Positions 55,772-64,000 of a stretch of 64,000 nt of DNA are shown here, one piece after another. This DNA is from Chytridium lagenaria (Eukaryota; Chytridiomycota; Chytridiomycetes; Chytridiales; Chytridiaceae). The first letter of the stretch is position 1, and every line of letters begins with the position of its first letter. The stretch is taken from assembly GCA_025449115.1 (NCBI GenBank), contig JAHLKC010000029.1, positions 248,001 to 312,000 of the forward strand, read 5' to 3'. The position numbers and the translations under genes are program-made. The notes beneath the pieces are model-generated. The model had not been told where the DNA came from and did no database searches. It saw nothing but the letters and a program-made list of their open reading frames with translations.

Positions 55772-58265
55772 ATGAAATCTCTTCATATTGGATCTTTATT
55801 CTTCAAGAAGGAATATGAAGAGGAGGGTAAAGCAAAAGGAGGACCTGACGTTCAAACCAAAAAGAACATATGGTGGCCACGATGTCAAGGAGTCATAAGG
55901 TTATAGATACAGCAATGTATTTTGTTTTCTAAAAGTATTTAAGATATCTGAATTCCAAAGGAAAGAGTAGCGTACCCAGTGATCATTCAAAACTCTATGT
56001 TAAGTTTGACGGAGATTCAGAAAGCAACTGTGTGGAGCTGCCTGTCTACGTTAACCTGACAAGTGTTGAGAATGCATTAAAGTCCTTATCTGTGTTGGAC
56101 ATGATAGAGATTCGTGCTATGGAGGATCTCTTGATGGTTGGTTTTAAGGACGAACATGGAGAGAGATGGGAAGTAAAGGACGAGTGCATACAGCATTTAG
56201 CAAATGCCTTGATGAGTGGGTTACATAGGAAAGCGTGTATAATGCCTTACATTCTTATTAAGGGTTCAAGAAGAAAAACAACAAGTACCGTGTTGGTTTG
56301 AAGCAGAAAGCTGGAGCAAATGAGCAACTGAGGGCAGCATTGACGTGTAAGTGTGAAATCAATCATGCATAATTGATCATTTTGTTTACACTCATTGTTA
56401 TCATAGCTACAAAACCAGCCAATGATGATGAAGGTCAATCCCAACCAAGCGCCACTTCATTGAGTGTGGAAGGCATATTGTCAGCATCAAATCGTTGGAC
56501 GGCAACAGATTCCAGCAGCCAAGATCTACTTTCAAAATCCAGCACAGGGTTAGTACTCTGTTTCATTGATGATTGCATCAGCACTAACGCATAAGCAACA
56601 AAAGAGCTGTAGCCAGTGAAGAGTGTTTCAACATAATGGACTACATTCACCTCCCACCAGATTCATCTCCCTCCAGGCAGCCTGATATGACAGCTTTAGG
56701 AAGGACTGTAAAAACGATGTTGACCAATCCTGCAAATGGAGATGAATCTCCTGTGGCCCACCAGGATGATGATGGGATTCTTTCACCTGTCAACAATCGG
56801 CCTCTTGATCCACCTCAAGCACCATCGGCACCATTGGCCAAAGACCAAACTTTCAGTAATCAGCCAAGAGTTCCCAACATACTGCATCATGGCGATGCTG
56901 TCATGAAAAGTAGTAACAACAATTGCCTCACCCCTAAGGAAACACGTGTCAAAGTTAAGGTGGTCTTTCAAGTGTATGGTGAAGCACAGTCCATTCGTGC
57001 TCCCGTTATCTCAAAAGATGGAATATTAGGTAAGAATTGTGTATCTTAATGCCTTAAATGCCATTCAATAATATTTCTGCCAGTTCAAATAGAAGATGCT
57101 GTTATTGTAGCGCAACGACTATTGGACTCTGTTGGCTCGGTGCTATTCGATCGGACACGACAACCTCCATTTCAAGTAAAAGATATTGTTTTTGTTGACA
57201 ATGAGAGTGGGCAAATGGATTTCGATGCACTGGAGTGGTGCCGACGGATGGCACTGCACTTTTGAAGGCATACATTATATTAAAGGAGCCAACAAAAGAA
57301 TCAAAGCAGTAAGTTGGGTTTCTACTTTAGTAATGTTTATTTAATCATTAATATAACACAATTCTTTTGTAATAGAAAACCTTCTGCAGATGATGGCATG
57401 ATGACAGCTGTTTTTTCGAAATCTTATAATGAGCTGAAGTTTCCAACTGCTGGCAAGTCAAGGGAGTCAAGTCGTTCTTCTAGTATGAGTTCCTCAAGGC
57501 ATCAACACGAAAACACACAAAAAGACGATTGCAGTGAAATGACTGATTGTGATATGGAAGATGCTGATGTGGTTTACAAGTCAAATGACTGCTATGTCAT
57601 CAGCTCGTCGGATGAGGAGTCTGCACTGGAAGATGATACAGCCACAAGTGAATCAGAGACAGATGATGACTTTGTTACTGTTAAGGCTGAATCAGGAAAG
57701 AGGAAAAAGTTTATAGTGAAGCGTAAGGGATAGACATCCAAACGGCATTGCTCTGTCAACTTGCGTGACGAGAGGATGCCATCACAATCCCAAAAAAATG
57801 CGCCTAAGCAGACAATCGATCAGATGAGAAGGCTTGGGTTAGCTTTCTGGAAGTTGACGGATGACACAGGAACACACGGCAAAAGTAGAGATGCACGATT
57901 AGCTGATGACAAAGCTATGAGACTATTGCGTAAAGAAAAACCTGGGCGACCTGTTACTGTTGACACTTACAAATATTGCAAGGAATTGTAGCCCTGGATT
58001 ACTTCTTTCAACGGGATCCTATTATACGAAAGTTTATGTTCCTCTTAATCAGCGTTCAGCAGAATGGAGGCGTTTGGTTGGTGGTTGTGGAAATTTGACG
58101 GAACACTTCCGTACTGCCTTTGCACTGATTGAGATGCCTCATAGTATGCAACTGCCATCAACCATTAACCATTTTGATTTCATTCACCGACATCTTCTCT
58201 ACAACAAGATCAAGAGAGATCGATTTGAACTGAAAGCCCCTCCTTTCTTTCGTTACAAAAAATAA
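55772..58265 (+). CDS. KDZ-element accessory gene, unknown function
   Basis: Chain of exons with protein-like composition but no family I recognise. It starts MKSLHIGSLFFKKEYEEE. The next exon has YVKFDGDSESNCVELPVYVN, SVENALKSLSVLDMIEIRAM and DEHGERWEVKDECIQHLANA, then a disordered Pro/Ser region (56630-56940), KVKVVFQVYGEAQSIRAPVI, VQIEDAVIVAQRLLDSVGSV and QMDFDALEWCRRMALHF. Then comes a Ser/Asp/Glu-rich linker (57400-57720), a basic segment (QKNAPKQTIDQMRRLGLAFW) and a final exon ending KAPPFFRYKK. GT-AG introns at about 56346-56404, 57029-57081 and 57308-57375. It converges with the transposase gene and probably belongs to the same element, perhaps as a DNA-binding partner. Several stops and slips remain, so it may be partly decayed. 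Confidence 0.45.
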
Positions 58266-58359
58266 AGACTTTTTTTGGTTATTAAATCGTTCATTATCCG
58301 GCCCAAGAAATCACATAGTACAGTTTAAAGAAAAAAAGGCAGAAACCTTTGAGGGTACA

Positions 58360-60497
58360 TTAATGAATACAATCGTTACGTGAATCAACAAAGGAATACA
58401 GGTAAAAGTCATGAAGCAAAGGATCAGTACTCCTTAAGACATTGGAGATTCGTTGCAGCCAGACATTGGCTTGCTCAGCAGCTTGAGTATTCCAAGGGGG
58501 CAATTCAGAAAAGGCTTTGTCTGCGAGGGCCGGGTCAAAATATTCCCTGCAATTATCGTCATTGTGAGCTTTAAAATGAAACTTATCAACCAGCCAAACG
58601 ACCACATCAACTACGCGCCGATATGTGCGGGCCACTGCTGGGTCTTCAATAGAATCAATTACATTCTTCACTGAAGGAAGAAATCGGCAAGCCTTGTCAA
58701 AGAATGTGAAGGTTGGGTATCTTCCTATAAAGACATAATGGATCAAATAAGAATTGTGCAATAAGCTTTGATGTCATGTACCTATTGATTCATATGTGTT
58801 TGAGATCCCAGGAAGTAGTTCTGCTGTTTGCTCAAAGGTAAACATTTTGAAGACATTCAGAAATCGACCGCATGACCAGACGTTAACAAATATGCCAGGA
58901 AGAAATCTTCTTTTGGCTCTGTACTTCAGAAACCCTTTCTCCAACGTGTCATTATCAATCAGAGAATCGTCCACAGTTGAAACTTGCTTTTTTCGTTTCG
59001 CAGGCGGCAAAATAATATTCCCAACATTATCAAGTGGTGTTTCAGTGAAATCTGCTACTCCCAAAGACTGTCGCTTCCCACTTCCATCAGTGTGTAGTGA
59101 CATTTGATAGGTTAGACGATGCGCTGGATTGGAGCAAGTCCTTCCATCCATATGTTCACGATTAACTCTTTTAGAACATCCAACGATGATGCAAACAGTC
59201 CCGTATTCGTCAAAATGATGTTGACAGAAGCCATCCAATGGTGTAGTTATTGCCATATCACAGGCTGAAATCCTACACACTTGATGACCTATCAAAATTA
59301 TTATCTAGTCTGTCATATAAACAAATTTTCCCATTGCTTTTCCATCAACAACTGATGCAGATACTATAACGCCATTGCTAAGAGTTCTGTGACAAGTACT
59401 ACATCTATGATCCCATTTTCTAGCACTGTTTTCCTTAAAGTAAGAGACAAAATCTTCCATTGCCCGTGCATATTCACGTAACGGGGATTGGGACACGTTT
59501 GGTGCTAAGGAGGAATCAAAATGCTCTAGCAGTAATGGCGGCAAAAGAGGTTCTTGTGGGAGTCGGTGTTTGTGCAATTTGATTATGTTCATGAGTACGT
59601 ACGCTTTTTTGAAGAGGGGATTGGATTTTGGTGAAGCAATTGGATTTGTACGGGAGCCAAGTGGTAGGCCCTGGTAAGTGAGTTGAGAATTCCAGTGCTT
59701 TGAACTAGTGCATTACAAGGGTGAATATCAGCATAAAGGAGAATGGAAAAACATCAGCATTGATGTTATGTACATACGCAAGCATGACGGGGATTCGGAC
59801 TGCCCAAATATCTGCTGCATCCATACACATGTAATTGTTGTGGTCCAACCGAATCATTCCAGTATGCATCAATGTTTCGTAATCGTACATTATCCTGCTC
59901 TTGCGGTATGGATGTATTGCTGTGGCTTTTGTTAGGTAGGAGTCCACAAAGTACAGAGAGTTGTTGCATGAGACAGCACGGCCACGACAATCTGCCTTCA
60001 AGAGATGTCCAGTCATAACTCCTTTGATGGTTAATACATTGACCCCTCCATCTGCCATCTGAAATCGCAAAGGTTGCTGACAACCAAAGCATTTAGAGAT
60101 TGGTGGAGCCACAAACACAACTGGATCATCAAGAGTCCAAGACGGAGGGTTTTGACTTTGGTACATTTCATCAATAACCTTCAAAACATGCATAACGTCC
60201 ATGTCCAACTTGCATGCGACTATAGAAATAAAGAATCGAAGCTGTTCAAGGGTTAGATGTGGGAATGGAAAGTGTGGAAACCTTAGACATGTTGTTGTAA
60301 GCTTCATAAGAAGATGAAAACCCCTTTAAGCAATCAAGTATTGTTGGTAGATTGCGGCAGACAGTCATTGTGATGTAAGCTACATTAAAAACGTTGAAGG
60401 TTTGGCTGTCTATCTGTATCATTTTGGCACTTAAGTTTTTATGTAGCACGTTTCCATGACAAACCTCTCTAACATGTCTATCTAATAACGATTCCAA
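58360..60497 (-). CDS. KDZ-type transposase with CxC5/CxC6-like cysteine clusters
   Basis: Transposase of the Kyakuja-Dileera-Zisupton group. From the N terminus: an exon starting MESLLDRHVREVCHGNVLHK, then LTLEQLRFFISIVACKLDMD. Next is a CxC5-like cluster (PPISKCFGCQQPLRFQM, a Cys pair and later Cys near YFVDSYLTKATAIHPYRKSR). Then come HRCSTCHRTLSNGVIVSASV and the CxC6-like cluster (HQVCRISACDMAI, FCQHHFDEYGTVCIIVGCSK, GRTCSNPAHR). The RNase-H-like core ends with TFFDKACRFLP, VVWLVDKFHFKAHN, CREYF and WNTQAAEQANVWLQRI, the DKxC, DxFHxxxH and NTxxxEQ pattern of KDZ. Short introns separate the exons. No signal of active-site loss, but a slip near 59700 (MLIFTLVMH end) is possible. Confidence 0.72.
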
Positions 60498-62346
60498 TAG
60501 TTGTTTTAATATACATCAAATGGATATCTAATGTATATTTGATCTAGCCTATTATAGGTGTAATAGACCCATAGTGAGTCATCGAACAGTGGTGCATTGC
60601 ACCAATAATGAGTTGTCCGATAGTTGTCTAATAATCACGTCACACTCAATGGCGCACCATCTGGACAATCTGGAATTGATAGGGATATTGATAGGGTGGG
60701 AGGAGAATCCCAATATTGCGATTACAACTAGCTGTATATTCATCAATTTAATCATGTATCGTATTAAAACCATAAAGCAAGCGAAACCTATGAGACCAGT
60801 GAGTAAGTTTGACCAGTGACCGCACCCGTCAATGGTAGAGAGAGATAGGGCGTCCCCTAAACTCCCAACCTTGACGGCTTCTATATGCAAGGATACCTAA
60901 GATAGGACGATTATTGTCGATTAGTGTAAGTTAGACCAACGTAATCCAGTGTGATATAGGATGTATTTATATAAATCCAAAGATGCAGAAAGACTTGAGA
61001 GAAAACTCACCATAGCACGTTCCGCCCAAGAAAGATAACCTGTCCTCATGGCAGAGATTGTGAGCAAACACTATATCAATTAACGTACCCTTCTCCTACA
61101 ACAAACTACACCCTGGCATCCTACACTAACACAACCATCATAACTTCTAGCACTAACGCCATCACTATCACAATCACCAAATCCACTCAACTCATTAATA
61201 CTGTAACAGTTCTGATGCCACACCAAGGTGGTCAAGAACATGTTGGGCATGGGGACCAGTCCAGAAGAGCATCTTGCGTGAGATTGATCATAAGCCAAGG
61301 TACTGATGCAGCATGCATCATAGGTGAAAGTATAAAGCCGACATCTTTCCGTGACATAACAAAAAAAAATAACCTGCAAAGAAAGTTGATACCATGTAAA
61401 GGAATATATGGAAGGATATATGGAAGGAGAACTCACCTCATCACACTCTGCACATGCCGCACGTTACAGTAACAAAACAAGAAGCTCACATCTCAAGCCC
61501 TCAAGTCATCTGCCAGCTTTATACCCTCAGTAACACTATCCATGAGTAAAAGGAAGTATTGCAGAACAGTGGAAACTTGCAATTACATCATTGACTTAAC
61601 ACACACTCAGCAGATGAAAGGGGTGTTGGTAGCGGAAGGGGGCCTAATCCTTCACAAGACCTAATCCCAGTCATAGCCTTCACAAGTGAGGTCTCATCTC
61701 CGTGCACATACCCTTATCTCAAATGGACATGCTCTGCAGAAGAATTGAACTTCATCAGAGCAATTAAAAATGGTGGATATGAACAATGACAGTGCATAGT
61801 GGCAGAAAAAAATCCGACAATGAATGTTATAAAGGAATTCAAGAAGCCTGCAGGATGACTACAGTATGAAGTTGTGATGAGATTAGGGGCAATGGTGTTG
61901 GAGATGGTAATAGATGAAGGTTAGGTTGAGTGGATAGGGTGGGATGGATGGGATGGGATGAGATGGGATGGGATGGGATGGGATGGATGGGATGGATGGG
62001 ATGGATGGATGGTGGAGTGAAGGAGGTATTAGTGACGAGTTGTTGAAGGGAATGAAAAAAAAATATTGAATAAATGAAAAAATCACTTACAGAAAATCCC
62101 TTGCGCCACACAAAAAAATGTGTTGTGAAACATCTGTACGACCTGTGACACGTCTGTACGACCCAAGTGTTTGGTCTGTTAGATATCTAATAAAAACCTA
62201 TTGGAACAATAATAATCCATTAGACCAAATTGTCTAGCACAACCCGCTCGACACAAACTCACTAGACATAGAGTGACAATGTATATTAAAGCCATAGTAG
62301 CAATATAATAGACATGTATTAGAAAGGGAATTTAATCTAATACATG
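60498..62346. other. non-coding right arm of the KDZ element
   Basis: No convincing coding region. Contains scattered short CTATTA/TAATAG and GTCTAA words, a paired ATATACAT/ATGTATAT inverted motif near 60510-60535, and a GGGAT-rich tandem array at 61931-62013. Open frames at 60579-60890 and 61080-61436 are compositionally odd and unsupported. Confidence 0.4.
61931..62013 (+). repeat. GGGAT/GGAT minisatellite
   Basis: Tandem array of irregular four- and five-base units (GGAT, GGGAT) over about 80 bases, G-rich on the plus strand, inside the non-coding arm of the KDZ element. Confidence 0.85.
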
Positions 62347-62370
62347 TCCAATAGTTGGGTCCCACTAGAC
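62347..62370 (-). repeat. right inverted end of KDZ element (provisional)
   Basis: Reverse complement matches 55226-55249 at 21 of 24 positions. Confidence 0.55.
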
Positions 62371-63396
62371 AGACAAACTCCAGGTCAGTTACGTTGGCAC
62401 CAACGCATATTTATAATTGATTGATTGGGTCTGATGTGTTTGGAATGCGAGGTATTAACGTAGGTTGAAAGACGCGGTGGGAATATCTATCAGATCATCA
62501 TATGAATACATGAATTTTGTATTCTGGTAAAAATCATGTGATGGATGGGCATAAGATATGTTTTAATATGAAGAAGTAATAAAGCTAACATATTCATGTG
62601 AAACTCATGCAGAATAAGAATCTGAAGGTTCTACCAACTGAGTACGGTGTCGGATTTACTCTTAAGCTTTATAGAATATAGGCGGTAACCTTGTTTCGGT
62701 ACAACTGGGTGATCAAACCAAGCATGAAGCATGACGAATGGTAACGGCTCCATTGGTGATGAGACACGAGTCAAAAGCAGCATGACGACAAGAGCGCAAC
62801 GAAGACCAATAATATTGATGAGGACAACATGGGGAATTAGCTTCCTTGCTTGGAAGGAGGAAGCCACCATCAAAGTTAACGGCACAGGTGTCAGAGTGGG
62901 AACATGTGCAGTAAATGAGGAGAGAGGAATAAAATATCGTGAGAAATCTTGGATTCAACAAGAGATTCACATGGCCAAATTTATAGGAAATAATGTACTG
63001 TTTGTGCTTAAGCAGGAAGTCTCAGCGAAGGTATAACTGTGCTAGTTTCTTTCCTTCGAAAGTTATGTTACCTCCTTTGTGTTGAAGGGAATGTCGGAAT
63101 CCACACTCAGAAGACCTCAGACACAACATGTCCAAACACCAAAGTGACGGTACCTCGAGTGTTAATCATTCGAGGAGTCTGTAGCAATGGCTGGGAAAAT
63201 GAGGCTGATGGGATTTACGAAGTCGGGACGCGTCAGGATGCGTCAGCCTCTGATCATGATCCTGTCAGCCTGCACATCACTCACCGTGTATAAGGCACAC
63301 TGTTTTGCCTTTTTCCATATGTACAATCTTGACACAATACATTACAATAAACACACTGGTCTCCATCTAGACCGTTACCCTTTATTGAATTGATGT
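62371..63396. other. region between KDZ element and Copia remnant
   Basis: Two overlapping opposite frames at 62631-62970 (-) and 62731-63036 (+) are present. The minus-strand one begins with a hydrophobic, signal-like start (MNLLLNPRFLTIFYSSLLIY) and is Cys-rich, so a small secreted protein is possible, but its frame shifts near 62713 and nothing confirms it. The rest shows no recognisable gene. Confidence 0.35.
62713..62970 (-). CDS. possible small Cys-rich secreted protein
   Basis: 85 residues with a hydrophobic N terminus and about nine Cys (for example SPCCPHQYYWSSLRSCRH). A one-base shift near its end would extend it into WFDHPVVPKQGYRLYSIKL in another frame down to 62631. No family recognised; it lies between two transposon remnants and could be chance. 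Confidence 0.22.
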   Translation of the reverse strand: MNLLLNPRFLTIFYSSLLIYCTCSHSDTCAVNFDGGFLLPSKEANSPCCPHQYYWSSLRSCRHAAFDSCLITNGAVTIRHASCLV

Positions 63397-64000
63397 TTAG
63401 AGCATGGGATTCAACTCACCTTCATCATGCCGTACACACCGCAACAGAACGGTGTTGCCGAACGGATGAACAGGACCTTGAACGAGAGGTCTAAAAGCAT
63501 GTTAAGCTCATCAAAACTCGAAACGCGTTTTTGGGGTGAAGCTGTGATGGCTGCAGCTTACCTCATTAACCGATCACCAACCCGAACGAACGAACAAGAT
63601 GCAACACCGCTTGAGAGATTCGCTGGAGCGAAACCTGACTTGTCAAGACTTCGTGGATAGGGTTGCCTGGCGCTCGTCTTGATACCCAAGCAGCAACAAA
63701 AGAAGGGAGATTTTAACGCACGACAGTGTGCTCTTGTTGGGTATGAGCCGCTGGGCTATCGCCTTTGGGATTTGCAAACGAATAAGTTGGTTAGAAGCAA
63801 GTCAGTGATTTTTAACGAGGGAGTAATGGCGGCGGAAGTAGAGAAGGGAGAATCAAAGTTTGAAGGGGAGATTCAAGAATGGAAAAACGACCTAGACTTA
63901 CCGGATTACTCCACAGACTCGTCAAGCTCTGGTGGAAGTGAAGTAGATACGGCGGTAAACGACGAAGAGTCTGAAGATGACGAAGATGATAATGTTAGTT
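63397..64000 (+). mobile_element. Ty1/Copia retrotransposon fragment (integrase part of pol), runs off the window
   Basis: From 63397 the sequence reads EHGIQLTFIMPYTPQQNGVA followed by ERMNRTLNERSKSML, the C-terminal end of a Copia integrase catalytic core, then FWGEAVMAAAYLINRSPTRT and TPLERFAGAKPDLSRLRG. After a frame slip at about 63658 it continues VLIPKQQQKKGDFNARQCAL with VGYEPLGYRLWDLQTNKLVR, the usual FVGY / GYRLWD segment downstream of the core, and an acidic Ser-rich linker before the reverse transcriptase, which would lie beyond 64000. Nothing upstream of 63397 codes for gag, protease or the integrase zinc finger, and no LTR is seen, so the copy is truncated on its left side. Confidence 0.85.

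Larger units (their letters stand above)
55226..62370. mobile_element. KDZ-type DNA transposon (about 7.1 kb), inferred ends
   Basis: Imperfect 24-bp inverted ends: 55226-55249 (GTCTAGTAGGACCTGACTAT...) and the reverse complement of 62347-62370 (GTCTAGTGGGACCCAACTAT...), 21 of 24 matching. Many internal CTAGAC, CTATTAGA and CCAATAG words sit within about 300 bases of each end, as expected for subterminal transposase sites. Between them are a plus-strand accessory gene and a minus-strand KDZ transposase that converge near 58300. No clear target duplication was found, so the exact ends are provisional. TIR divergence suggests an older insertion than the TA element. Confidence 0.6.

Noticed and set aside
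61080..61436. 118-residue minus-strand Ser/Cys/Tyr-rich frame
   Set aside because: Composition follows local sequence in the non-coding arm of the KDZ element; no family or splice context.

Overview
The window is a piece of a fungal nuclear genome. The evidence is gene content typical of fungi (a Bem3-type PX-PH-RhoGAP, an Nvj2-type PH-SMP lipid-transfer protein, a UPF0658 Golgi membrane protein, an Erj5-type ER J-protein, a mitochondrial MSH1, a GPI-anchored GH114 enzyme) and many short GT-AG introns (roughly 30-110 nt). Neprilysin-type M13 peptidase, kinesin-light-chain-type TPR arrays and KDZ transposons together suggest an early-diverging, possibly zoosporic (chytrid-like) lineage. That placement is inference; no rRNA or other marker is present.

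Layout. 0.6-8.6 kb: GH114 glycosidase (-), a tRNA-like relic, an acidic hypothetical protein (+), a UPF0658 Golgi membrane protein (+) and an unrecognised conserved-looking protein (-). 8.7-17.1 kb: an SLC12 cation-chloride cotransporter (-) divergent from an Nvj2-like protein (+). 17.7-25.4 kb: a probable arrestin-related protein (-), the ribosome-biogenesis WD40 protein PWP1 (+) and an M13 metallopeptidase (+). 26.1-36.0 kb: a TIR-like/TPR protein ending in a CaaX box (+), mitochondrial MSH1 (+) and glutamate-cysteine ligase GSH1 (-). 36.6-41.9 kb: a complete DNA transposon with 25-bp perfect inverted repeats and TA target duplication, whose main gene joins a Ulp1-type peptidase, a DDE transposase and a zinc knuckle. 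42.1-54.5 kb, all (-): a small secreted protein with ADP-ribosyltransferase-like motifs, a transmembrane M14 pseudo-carboxypeptidase, an ER J-protein, a hypothetical protein and a Bem3-like RhoGAP. 55.2-64.0 kb: a transposon-rich end holding a KDZ-type element with convergent genes and a truncated Ty1/Copia polyprotein that runs off the window.

Most host genes are ordinary housekeeping or trafficking genes, with no operon-like logic. The strongest candidate for something undescribed is the 26.1-29.6 kb gene: a TIR-like N-terminal module, 19 TPR units with a 126-bp period, and a C-terminal CVIM farnesylation signal, which together suggest a membrane-tethered, NLR-like sensor. The fused Ulp1-DDE transposase and the M14 receptor-like pseudoenzyme are the next most interesting.

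One caution covers all coordinates. Nearly every conserved gene is broken by single-base frameshifts in homopolymer runs, in housekeeping genes as well as accessory ones. I read these as uncorrected long-read errors, so gene spans are given from first to last recognisable codon, and exon boundaries are approximate.
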